Shown one piece after another: positions 32,834 through 39,901 of a DNA stretch of 52,812 nt. The position numbers and the translations under genes are program-made. The DNA is from a virus: positions 1-52,812 of IMG/VR virus record IMGVR_UViG_3300037070_000996. One strand, 5' to 3'. The notes below the pieces were generated by a model. The model was not told the origin of the DNA and searched no databases. It was given only the letters and a program-made list of their open reading frames with translations. How positions within the stretch are numbered: the stretch's first letter is position 1; each line of letters starts with the position of its first letter.

Positions 32834-33582
32834 TAACTGTACCTCTTCTTCAAATAGTCTAGTGATACAAAGATAGGGCTGTAGCTGCCCTGGGACACAT
32901 CATTCTTCAGCACTACACCACGCCAGTGGTTATTTCCCTGCGGGCCAAGATAAGTTTCCTGGTGCAAATAGCACGAGCCTGCGATAAGCCCCCACTGCAG
33001 CTTCCCACCAAGCGGCAGACACGCAATATCCAATCCTTGCGCGTGCCCGGCGGTAGCTGATCTGCCTTCTCTAACAAGCTGAGCCTTAGCGTTCGGGCTT
33101 CCGTTTCGAGTTTGGACAACTTTTCCAGATCCACTTCGAGGGAAGAAATGAGAGTACGCAATTCCATCAATAGTCACCACCTTTAAGAATTCGTGGACTT
33201 CCCATCCGTAGTCTTCGTATCCAAGAGACCTCGTACTGAGCGTCCCCTCAAGTTCTGCATTGATCTCAACTGCTCGATTAATGCGATTCTCATGGTTTCC
33301 AAGTGTGAGAACCATTCTTGGCGAGTATCGCAGTCCCGCGAAAGGCGCCACAAGCACGTCCATAGCTCGTCGTCCAGCTGCGACATCAGCTTGAAAACGG
33401 CGTCCCTCAAACGATTTATGTCCTCTATCGTAGGAGCTAAGGGACTCGACATCGTTAAAATCTCCAATTTGAATAATGACATCTGGCCTCTTATGTTCAA
33501 TGTATTTACCAATCCAAGCTAGGTGCTTAGTCGGAGCGCCCTTCTTTGCCTGCACGTCGGGAATAAGCAAATGACTTGTCAT
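32833..33582 (-). CDS. Calcineurin-like metallophosphatase
   Basis: 249 aa. Metal-binding signatures of the family in order: LIPDVQ near the start (D-x-Q in place of D-x-H), IIQIGDFND (GD motif, about 36-44), LGNHENR (GNH[E/D], about 95-101) and later H residues (YSHFFP, GHAQGLD). Family members are phosphoesterases, including Mre11-like nucleases and nucleotide phosphatases; here it lies among replication and recombination genes, so a DNA end-processing or nucleotide role is inferred. The first motif lacks the usual second His. Confidence 0.82.
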   Translation of the reverse strand: MTSHLLIPDVQAKKGAPTKHLAWIGKYIEHKRPDVIIQIGDFNDVESLSSYDRGHKSFEGRRFQADVAAGRRAMDVLVAPFAGLRYSPRMVLTLGNHENRINRAVEINAELEGTLSTRSLGYEDYGWEVHEFLKVVTIDGIAYSHFFPRSGSGKVVQTRNGSPNAKAQLVREGRSATAGHAQGLDIACLPLGGKLQWGLIAGSCYLHQETYLGPQGNNHWRGVVLKNDVSQGSYSPIFVSLDYLKKRYS

Positions 33583-33751
33583 CTTCTTCCTCGTTCTTAT
33601 TATTCATCTGTAGAATCTCAGCACACACAGCAGCCGGTTCGATCAAGTCGTCCGTCACACCAGTATCATCGTAGTTGCAGATTGTCAGAACCTCTTGGAC
33701 GAACTCCGTGAGCGTCGCAACCTCTGCTGGTGTCAGCTCAAGAACTTTCAT
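33527..33751 (-). CDS. Hypothetical acidic protein
   Basis: 74 aa, overlapping the DUF3310 gene at its start and the metallophosphatase at its end. Helical N-terminus (LTPAEVATLTEFVQEVLTICN), acidic middle and a basic tail. Unrecognised; it belongs to the compact replication operon. Confidence 0.65.
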   Translation of the reverse strand: MKVLELTPAEVATLTEFVQEVLTICNYDDTGVTDDLIEPAAVCAEILQMNNKNEEEDDKSFAYSRRAGKEGRSD

Positions 33752-33962
33752 TTTCGTACTCCAATTCGATGAGTAGTTCTATGTAGTGAATCGCTTTCTC
33801 CAAGTCCTGTCTACCGCCCTTCACTCGGTGGCGTGTGATGTACTTGACAGCGTTTCCTTCAAAGAAGTTAAGATTGTTAGCTGAGATGTACTGGACAGGC
33901 TGTATACCCCTCTTTCTGTAGTGATCACCACCAACTTGCTTAGAGAGCGGGTTCTCGGCCAA
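33738..33962 (-). CDS. DUF3310 family protein
   Basis: 74 aa. I place the start at TTG 33962, which has GGAGG 4 nt upstream and overlaps the end of the exonuclease gene; the longer open frame upstream is the exonuclease read in another frame. The family motif is clear: KQVGGDHYRKRGIQPVQYI, then FFEGNAVKYITRHRVKGG and DLEKAIHYIELLIE. The function of the family, common near phage exonuclease and nucleotide metabolism genes, is not established. Confidence 0.88.
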   Translation of the reverse strand: MAENPLSKQVGGDHYRKRGIQPVQYISANNLNFFEGNAVKYITRHRVKGGRQDLEKAIHYIELLIELEYENESS

Positions 33963-34782
33963 AGTGCCTCCAGAAGGGGTGGATGTCGTTCTGCTTGCGC
34001 CAGATCCAGAGGAGCTTGGCGTTACGGTCGATGATACTATCTGGAGGTCCCCCAAGTTCTTTCCTGTACATGGCGTAACAAATGGCGGCGCATTCTTGAG
34101 GATTAGCGGCGGACCCAAGTGCTTCTTTGGCTCGCTTTGCACCAATTCCGTTGAGCCCTGGGATATTGTCGGTAGGATCTCCGCTGAGTAGTTGTTCATA
34201 GAAGAAAGTCATCCCATCTTTAATACTTGTTTGATATGTCTTTCCGGTAACCCAGTTGTAATGACTACCCGGAATTTGATTGAGGTCTTTGTCCACAGCC
34301 ACGATAACAGCAGATGCGCCAAGCTGAGTAGCTGCGATTCCGATGGCATCGTCGGCCTCCATCTCATTGACCAATTCGGCATTCCATTGGCTAACAAGAT
34401 AATTCCGGATGTCTCTGTAGTACCTCGGCTTTGCAATTCCGTCTCGATTAGCCTTATAGTCTGGAAAAATGTCCTCTCTGAAATTTCCACGTCCAGCAAG
34501 GAATAGCCGAAACTTGTCCGTTCCCAAGACACTTAATGTATTCTCCAGGCTAGTCTTGACCATCTGCAGACAGTTCTCAACAGGCTCGTACTCTTTACGA
34601 GTCCATATTTCGGTGTTTGCGTGCGCCGTTGCGTACTCTTTAGCTTCCTTTGCTGAATCGAACTTGGTAGTGTAAATAGTAGGATCGTCTGCCTCAAACA
34701 TGGTCACAAGATACTTCGTCTTCTCGGCTGCGAACCCGCACCGATACGTCCAAGCGTCGCCATCGAGTAAAGCTAGGGTCAT
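33940..34782 (-). CDS. 5'-3' exonuclease (flap/T7 gp6-like)
   Basis: 280 aa. Conserved acidic clusters of the PIN/FLAP family: LALLDGDAW at the start, ADDAIGIAATQ (about 143-153) and VAVDKDLNQIPG (about 162-173), then the helix-hairpin-helix SGDPTDNIPGLNGIGAKRAKEAL (about 200-222). It removes RNA primers and recombines or degrades DNA. The ATG overlaps the stop of the small coiled-coil gene (TAATG). Confidence 0.92.
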   Translation of the reverse strand: MTLALLDGDAWTYRCGFAAEKTKYLVTMFEADDPTIYTTKFDSAKEAKEYATAHANTEIWTRKEYEPVENCLQMVKTSLENTLSVLGTDKFRLFLAGRGNFREDIFPDYKANRDGIAKPRYYRDIRNYLVSQWNAELVNEMEADDAIGIAATQLGASAVIVAVDKDLNQIPGSHYNWVTGKTYQTSIKDGMTFFYEQLLSGDPTDNIPGLNGIGAKRAKEALGSAANPQECAAICYAMYRKELGGPPDSIIDRNAKLLWIWRKQNDIHPFWRHFGREPAL

Positions 34783-34964
34783 TAGGAAATCAGATCCGTA
34801 AACCTTGCCGCGAGCCGGCTGGCCCGTTCGTATTCGTTAAACGCTTCGTCCCTCTTAGCCTTGTGGTACTCCGCTTCGTCAGCGCGAGTATTGGCAGTAA
34901 GCTTCAGCAGGTCAATCTGCTTCTGGATGTTGGCAACAATGGAATTAACTGATCGAATGAACAT
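34782..34964 (-). CDS. Small coiled-coil protein
   Basis: 60 aa. The start at 34964 follows AGAGGTCCTC. Almost entirely helical, with charged heptad spacing (SIVANIQKQIDLLKLTANTR and a KRDEAFNEYERASRLAARF end). It is coupled to the exonuclease by a TAATG overlap and may be an accessory factor. Unrecognised. Confidence 0.65.
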   Translation of the reverse strand: MFIRSVNSIVANIQKQIDLLKLTANTRADEAEYHKAKRDEAFNEYERASRLAARFTDLIS

Positions 34965-34974
34965 GAGGACCTCT

Positions 34975-35217
34975 TTAATTAAACAGATCAATTGTGGGGG
35001 ATGCGGTTGGCTTCGTCTCGTCTTCGACAGGAGTGTCCATCAGCTTTGTGAGGGTGGTAACCCAATCCTTAACGACGTAAAGTACCGTGTGGCAGTACTC
35101 CTCAACACCCGTTTCCTTATTGTAGATAAGGTAACAAACGCGAGGATTAGGGACAGCACGAGTGGTGGTAGGATACCCGACCTCGACCCGGAAATATTTG
35201 TTTTCATAAACGTTCAT
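34975..35217 (-). CDS. Hypothetical protein next to the SSB-like gene
   Basis: 80 aa. Start at 35217, two bases after the SSB-like stop (TAATATG). Beta-rich first half (YENKYFRVEVGYPTTTRAV, VCYLIYNKETGVEEYCHTVLYVV), then helix and a polar tail ending DLFN. Unrecognised; the pairing with the SSB-like protein suggests a replication accessory role. Confidence 0.65.
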   Translation of the reverse strand: MNVYENKYFRVEVGYPTTTRAVPNPRVCYLIYNKETGVEEYCHTVLYVVKDWVTTLTKLMDTPVEDETKPTASPTIDLFN

Positions 35218-35218
35218 A

Positions 35219-35806
35219 TTAGTTCCAGTCCCCTTCCGTCTGCACAGCACCCTCTGTATTATCGATCACGTCTTCCATAGCCTTGTTAACTACGTTAACC
35301 TCGGTGTTCGCAGCCTTGAACTTTGTCATGTACTCCTCCAGCAGGGCATCCAAGAACTCCTTTCGCTTAGCCTTGGCTGGCATAGTAATAGCAGCTTCCA
35401 TACCCTCTTTTCCAGCGAACGTTGCACTGGTCAGGAACTTGACCCACTCGATTGCCGCATTGCGCGCTGCCTGAGTTTCTATTTTGGGCTGGATAACATC
35501 TCGCTGGAACCTCTGATACTCGATATCCCGAGCTTCCTTAGCGGACCAGTAGTCGTCCTTAGTTACAGCTCTAGCACCCTCTGTAGCCTTCTCTACACCC
35601 TGCGGAATAGAGGAACCCTGCAACAGGGTAAAGTTCTTTACGTCCTTGTAGCCCTTGGCATTCGTGACGAACTCAAACTCAATGTACTGGCCTTCTGCTG
35701 GAGGCTTCTTTGTACCAGTCGAGTACCACTCTCCGCCTGACTTGAATGAATAGAAAGTCTTGCCGTTCCACGCCTTAGTTGTTACTTCTTGTACTGCGCC
35801 TTTCAT
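35219..35806 (-). CDS. Single-stranded DNA-binding-like protein (OB-fold)
   Basis: 195 aa. The first about 65 residues have the strand pattern of an OB-fold (VQEVTTKAWNGKTFYSFKSGGEWYSTG, GQYIEFEFVTNAKGYKDVKNF). The middle is helical and charged and the C-terminus is acidic with Trp near the end (EGDWN), as in SSB proteins that recruit partners through an acidic tail. Position among polymerase and exonuclease genes supports this. A GTTAAC palindrome at 35285-35299 encodes the residues VNVVNK near the C-terminus. Confidence 0.75.
   Translation of the reverse strand: MKGAVQEVTTKAWNGKTFYSFKSGGEWYSTGTKKPPAEGQYIEFEFVTNAKGYKDVKNFTLLQGSSIPQGVEKATEGARAVTKDDYWSAKEARDIEYQRFQRDVIQPKIETQAARNAAIEWVKFLTSATFAGKEGMEAAITMPAKAKRKEFLDALLEEYMTKFKAANTEVNVVNKAMEDVIDNTEGAVQTEGDWN
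35285..35299. promoter_or_regulatory. GTTAAC-TAC-GTTAAC palindrome (operator-like site 9), within a gene
   Basis: A 15-bp site inside the 3' part of the SSB-like gene, about 70 bp upstream of the next gene (35217). It is the only copy fully inside a coding region away from a start, and its codons give the same VNVVNK peptide as the copy at the terL start. Confidence 0.55.
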
Positions 35807-35809
35807 GCC

Positions 35810-36130
35810 TTACCCTTTTCTTGTTTTAATAAACTGATGGATTAATCCGCCGAGTGTGTCAATGAACTTTTCGTCTTCATTGATTTTGAACTCGTTCATG
35901 TGTAACATCAACAGATGCGCCAACTCGTGATAGAAAACGTGATCTGCATAATCTCCTCGTAGTCCTGGGTTGACCCAACATAATGCTAAGGATTGATTTG
36001 ATGCTCCGTGTAAGCTTAGACCTCTATCGTTCTCGACTTCGGCTTTAGTCTCTAGGACTCTCGGCTCTTTGGCGTTACGAGAGACCTTGTAGGTCTGCCC
36101 TTGTAGTGTGAATTGCTTTGGGATTTTCGT
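35810..36130 (-). CDS. HExxH metallopeptidase-like protein with an ACG start
   Basis: 106 aa. The frame contains HELAH (H68, E69, H72) with a downstream NEDEKFIDTLGGLI stretch offering E87 as third ligand, the layout of SprT/zincin-like phage proteins. The opening MKIPKQFTLQGQTYKV is typical of that type. No ATG, GTG or TTG fits; ACG at 36128-36130 lies 7 nt after a perfect GGAGG (36138-36142). It lies between the GIY-YIG and SSB-like genes. Metal-dependent protease is inferred from the motif only. Confidence 0.72.
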   Translation of the reverse strand, partial: TKIPKQFTLQGQTYKVSRNAKEPRVLETKAEVENDRGLSLHGASNQSLALCWVNPGLRGDYADHVFYHELAHLLMLHMNEFKINEDEKFIDTLGGLIHQFIKTRKG

Positions 36131-36172
36131 ACAGATACCTCCGTTGTTCTTTTAATTAGACCTGTCGTACGC

Positions 36173-36697
36173 TTAGATTCTCTCTACTAGTTTACTTTTT
36201 ATTTTATACGAAGATGGAGCTAGTCCTAGTGCGTGCGCGTAGTCGTGGGGGTAACGATGCAACCTTGATTTGAATGTACCGTACAAAGTTCTACCTCGTT
36301 CTCGCCACAGCAATAGGCGAGTTCTGTAGAAAGTACCTTCAAACTCTACGCCGCCCTTGTAAGTCCACGTCGGTGCTGGTCTAGGTTTGCGCACCGCATC
36401 GTTTTTATTAAGTGATGGTTGCAGCTTGTCAATCCAGAATTGCTCTTTTTCCTTAAGGAGCTGCGAATTAAATTCCTCCATACAATCCAATTGAAAGATA
36501 TAGACCCTGGCAGCTGTTTTTACGACATGCCTGGTTGCGGCTAAGGCCCCAGCTTTGTGTTGCCAAAGTCGCTTCTTAAGGCTGTTGGTTGTAGAGCCGA
36601 CGTACAGAGCGTCGTCGATACTAAGACCGTACACGATGCCGTTGTTTTTCTGCCGTTTGTACCAGCGTGCTTGGATAATCGCATTAAGTTGTGACAT
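36173..36697 (-). CDS. GIY-YIG endonuclease, probably homing
   Basis: 174 aa. GIVYGL at about 19-24 and ALYVGSTTNSLKKRLWQHK (about 30-48) give the GIY and YVG elements with the catalytic Arg; an FNSQLLKEKEQFWI helix with Glu follows and then a basic DNA-binding tail (RKPRPAP, FKSRLHRYPHDY). Its start overlaps the DNA polymerase stop by 14 bp. Free-standing GIY-YIG nucleases next to polymerase genes are usual mobile elements of phages. Confidence 0.88.
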   Translation of the reverse strand: MSQLNAIIQARWYKRQKNNGIVYGLSIDDALYVGSTTNSLKKRLWQHKAGALAATRHVVKTAARVYIFQLDCMEEFNSQLLKEKEQFWIDKLQPSLNKNDAVRKPRPAPTWTYKGGVEFEGTFYRTRLLLWRERGRTLYGTFKSRLHRYPHDYAHALGLAPSSYKIKSKLVERI

Positions 36698-38585
36698 CTT
36701 CTAATGGATCTAGTTCGTAGATCGACTCTCCTCCGTCCTTACCTGACCAATTAGTGCCGTACTTGATCTCCACGCCTAGAGGGACCACCAAGTCCACGTG
36801 ATAGACCCGACTAAGATACCCAAGAGTGTCGCTAGTAAATGCGCGATTGCATACACCAGTAAATTCGTCCTTCTCATATTCTGGTACTTCTCCTACCACG
36901 GAGTCGTGGATTGTGTTAGTCAAGAATGCGTTTAATTTAAGTGCTTTGAGGTAATGCCAGACGAAGACCAACGTTATTGGAATGATCTCCCCGGTGGCAA
37001 ACGAGGACATTGGGTAGTTAAATATGTTGGTCTTGTATTTGATGTAGCCGGATCTGTCCATCGTGCAGTCCGGCCAATAGAAGTGGAACCCCCACTCTGT
37101 TGTTATTTTCTTGTCCTTAAGAACTTGATAAGTCCAGCGAGTTTGCTCATCGTACATCGCTTTATAGCGACCTTGAAAGTATCGAGCATAGGCTTGCTGT
37201 TCGGGTGTCTGCCCTTTCGAGCCATACATTGGTCTAAAAGTTTCGGGCTTGTGATATTGCCTTTCGTCAGAAGTGACAGCAGCTTCGGGTTTTTTGAGCA
37301 TCTCACGAGCTGTAGCTTTGTGTACATCCTTCTTCCCCCTTATGTCAGCGAGGGCGACAGCATCTCGCGTAAGATGAGCGCCAATGCGGAACTCCATACC
37401 AACGCCGTCACCTTCAGCAACGTACCACCCCGCATATCTGGCCCGAAACATTCGCTTGTAACGTCTTGGGAAATTTTGAAACTGAAGCTTGTATTTCCGA
37501 CCTGACGACGATAGGCGAGTATTCTGGGTGACTGTTTGATTGTATTGGGCATAAAGCATCCCTCCTTCTTCGTCGCAGGCTGCCTTCATCTTCTCCAGAA
37601 AACGAAGGTCAGCCTCTGCTTCTTTGAGTGGTTTTAGAAGTTCTTTAAACTCTCGTTGAGCCTCTGTTCTAACGACGAGAGCTTCAATAACATCGGCGCC
37701 AGTTGCGAGCGCACCCCCCTCAGTTCGTACAGGGTTTCCTGAGTAGTCGGTAATTTCATCAAATCCCAGAGTTGTGTAGAGGAACGTTCCAATCTGCTTC
37801 GGGCTAGTCCAACTGACTCCTGGATATCGGCTACTAAGACGGCCGTTTGCATTTTCGTGATCGGTATATCGTTGTTCATACTCTTTGTAGACCTCGTCTT
37901 TGTCAAGGAACATCCCGTGTCTTTCGATATCTGCCAAGACAGGCGTGAGCAAACATCTTGTATACAAGTGGGGCAGGAGCGCCAGCTCTGCCAATTCCTC
38001 TCTCTGCTTAAGAAACACCTGTTCTGTGACATCTGTATCTCCGCAGCCGTAGCTGATTAACCAGTCGGTAGGTATCTCTGACGGACAGACTCCACCTTCC
38101 ATAAGGCATCTAACAATCGAAGACTTCTGTCCCAGACCGTAGCGCGCTGCAAGGGCGTCAAGGTGTTTAGGCCCTCGACGATTTCCGAGACGGACATATT
38201 CCCCGATGAGAGTGTCGTAAACAACGAGCTTGGAAATGTCGATACCGTGTCTGGAGAGCCATTGCAGCTCGAATTTGGCGTTTTGACAAACGATGAAATC
38301 GGAAGACTCAATAGCTTCTCGTAGTGGCTTCGGGAGAGAGCCCGTATACTCCCATCTAACATGGTTTGCGGCGACTCCTTGCGTAGTCTTATCTCCTCTT
38401 CTGCGCGATCCGGATAGACGATGTCCACTACCAACGGCCCATGTTGAGAGCACAAGGCGATTATCTGGGTCAAGAGCTGATCCGAAGTCTCGATTGGTGG
38501 TCTCGAAGTCCAAGACTGTGTAGTTGTCACTTAAATATATCTCTGGGTTAGGGTTGATTAGGAAGTCCGGTAGCGCCACTGTCAT
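36684..38585 (-). CDS. DNA polymerase, family A (T7 gp5-like)
   Basis: 633 aa. The start at 38585 has AGAGAGATT just upstream; a longer frame to 38654 lies in the overlap with the SLOG gene. 3'-5' exonuclease: LDFETT (D26, E28), a YGCGDTDVTEQVF Exo III region. Polymerase: motif A EGDGVGMEFRIGAH, motif B region with Lys and PMYG, motif C HDSVVGEVP. Motif C is HDS instead of HDE and motif A has DGVGME instead of DYSQIE, so the active site is divergent but the metal-binding Asp residues are kept. It replicates the phage genome. Confidence 0.93.
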   Translation of the reverse strand: MTVALPDFLINPNPEIYLSDNYTVLDFETTNRDFGSALDPDNRLVLSTWAVGSGHRLSGSRRRGDKTTQGVAANHVRWEYTGSLPKPLREAIESSDFIVCQNAKFELQWLSRHGIDISKLVVYDTLIGEYVRLGNRRGPKHLDALAARYGLGQKSSIVRCLMEGGVCPSEIPTDWLISYGCGDTDVTEQVFLKQREELAELALLPHLYTRCLLTPVLADIERHGMFLDKDEVYKEYEQRYTDHENANGRLSSRYPGVSWTSPKQIGTFLYTTLGFDEITDYSGNPVRTEGGALATGADVIEALVVRTEAQREFKELLKPLKEAEADLRFLEKMKAACDEEGGMLYAQYNQTVTQNTRLSSSGRKYKLQFQNFPRRYKRMFRARYAGWYVAEGDGVGMEFRIGAHLTRDAVALADIRGKKDVHKATAREMLKKPEAAVTSDERQYHKPETFRPMYGSKGQTPEQQAYARYFQGRYKAMYDEQTRWTYQVLKDKKITTEWGFHFYWPDCTMDRSGYIKYKTNIFNYPMSSFATGEIIPITLVFVWHYLKALKLNAFLTNTIHDSVVGEVPEYEKDEFTGVCNRAFTSDTLGYLSRVYHVDLVVPLGVEIKYGTNWSGKDGGESIYELDPLEDVTT

Positions 38586-39060
38586 ACTTAATCTCTCTGA
38601 CCGGTACCCCGGTTCTTTTTGCTTTTCTAACCATGTCCGCTGTCTCGGCCCCACCGGGGAACGCTACCACAATATCAGGCTTCCCTTCGTGCAGCATCTT
38701 TTGATTCCTTATGGAACCTGCACTCTTTCCGTGCTTCTCCCAATCAGCCGGGAATACCTCCAGACCTGTCAAATTAATTATCGCCCATTCGTCTGCCGCC
38801 TTGTCCGCACCACTGGCGCCGCCGTGAATAATTGCGCAGCTTGGGAACCAGCAGTCGTTATTTGGCGTCCCCGTCAATTCAAAGCAGATTGCGTACAACG
38901 TCTTGTGTATGAACCTGAATTCCGCCACACGTTCTCTAGCTAGATCCTCTATTACAATGTACGGGTAGGGTGTAACCAGGCCATTTCTACGGACGTAGTT
39001 ATTGTAGGACTTCGGTAATTCACCGAACGTGCGGCCACCACAAACAAGAATCCTGGTCAT
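38548..39060 (-). CDS. SLOG-family (YspA/DUF2493-like) nucleotide-binding protein
   Basis: 170 aa. Rossmann-type motifs: RILVCGGRTF at the start, IHGGASGADKAADEWA (about 87-102) and FPADWEKHGKSAGSIRNQKML followed by PDIVVAFPGG. This is the DUF2493/YspA branch of the SLOG superfamily, whose members are thought to bind or process nucleotides or nucleotide-derived signals. It overlaps the polymerase start by about 38 bp. Role in phage infection (nucleotide metabolism or counter-defence) is inference. Confidence 0.88.
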   Translation of the reverse strand: MTRILVCGGRTFGELPKSYNNYVRRNGLVTPYPYIVIEDLARERVAEFRFIHKTLYAICFELTGTPNNDCWFPSCAIIHGGASGADKAADEWAIINLTGLEVFPADWEKHGKSAGSIRNQKMLHEGKPDIVVAFPGGAETADMVRKAKRTGVPVREIKYDSGATGLPNQP

Positions 39061-39482
39061 GTCGTGACTCCCATATCTTCGTCAATTATCCTTTGTATCC
39101 TACGTTCATTAGCAATCTTGATCGCATCCTCTTTGGTCCTTGACCAAATGTAAAAATAATACGATCTGTCGCCGAACGGTCGATTGAAAAGCCTGTGTTG
39201 GTAATTATGTTGAATCTCGTGACGCCCGTCAGTAGGTACCTCGTCATTTGCGTAAAGACGGTCTTCGTACGCGGCCCCCGTAGTGCCGTCTCGCCACATG
39301 TTTACGAGCCAATGCCTCAATCCTTGCTTGTAAAGATCTGGTACCTCTTCATCCAGATCGAACTCTTCTATTTTGCCCCCGTATATATCTACGTGAACCT
39401 GTGCTTTCTCCGCGGTACTGAAGGCTCCGTAAACCAGGTACTCCGAGTAATCCCCATCTGTTCTAAGATACACCTTAGTCAT
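39057..39482 (-). CDS. Hypothetical acidic protein
   Basis: 141 aa, coupled to the SLOG gene by an ATGA overlap. Mixed alpha/beta, rich in Tyr, Asp and Glu (DGDYSEYLVYGAFSTAEKAQVHVD, YYFYIWSRTKEDAIKIANERR). The last segment looks like an alpha-beta unit similar to small regulatory domains. Unrecognised. Confidence 0.7.
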   Translation of the reverse strand: MTKVYLRTDGDYSEYLVYGAFSTAEKAQVHVDIYGGKIEEFDLDEEVPDLYKQGLRHWLVNMWRDGTTGAAYEDRLYANDEVPTDGRHEIQHNYQHRLFNRPFGDRSYYFYIWSRTKEDAIKIANERRIQRIIDEDMGVTT

Positions 39483-39730
39483 ACACCGTACCCCATCGCT
39501 TTGAGCATTTTAGCCACTAGAGACCAGACATAGTGGTGGCGATTATGCTTCAGTACTTTACCTCCCCTACGCTGCATCTCCCCCCACGGACTCTCGTGTA
39601 TGACGCTAGAAGCCTCATAGTTACCGAGTTCTCCTAGCAAAGTCCCGTCGTTCCATAGGTCCATGCGAGCAAGCTCTTTAGCCTTAGTCTCGTCTCCGTA
39701 TGGCCACAATTCAATCTTTATGACTAGCAT
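39479..39730 (-). CDS. Hypothetical small protein
   Basis: 83 aa, beta-strand start (MLVIKIELWPYGDETKAKELARMDLWNDGT) and a helical, basic C-terminus. Coupled on both sides: ATGA overlap downstream and immediate junction with the 56-aa gene upstream. The first half, with KIELWPxGD, resembles a recurrent small phage protein type of unknown role. Confidence 0.7.
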   Translation of the reverse strand: MLVIKIELWPYGDETKAKELARMDLWNDGTLLGELGNYEASSVIHESPWGEMQRRGGKVLKHNRHHYVWSLVAKMLKAMGYGV

Positions 39731-39901
39731 TTAGGACCTCGCACTAGGATGAAACCACTCGTCATAGTCCCCGGACAACTCCCCAAACACATTGTCAGCG
39801 CAGACGGCACACATCCCGTCCTGCGCCTCCTCTTCCGCCGTCATAGGTAGTCCGCATATAGAACCGGCGGAATCTTCACATTGACAAAGTCTCTCACTCA
39901 T
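39731..39901 (-). CDS. 56-aa Cys-containing protein
   Basis: Starts at ATG 39901, overlapping the helicase stop (ATGA), and ends one base before the next start. Cysteines CQC (6-8), C16, and CAVC (31-34) could bind zinc; the middle is acidic and the end aromatic (DEWFHP). Missed by length filters but clearly embedded in the operon. Unknown function. Confidence 0.65.
   Translation of the reverse strand: MSERLCQCEDSAGSICGLPMTAEEEAQDGMCAVCADNVFGELSGDYDEWFHPSARS

Noticed and set aside
33963-34199. N-terminal extension of the DUF3310 gene
   Set aside because: This part is the exonuclease gene read in another frame; the TTG at 33962 has GGAGG directly upstream and the family motif starts right after.
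36954-37505. 183-codon plus-strand frame inside the polymerase gene
   Set aside because: Antisense shadow of a clear family A polymerase.
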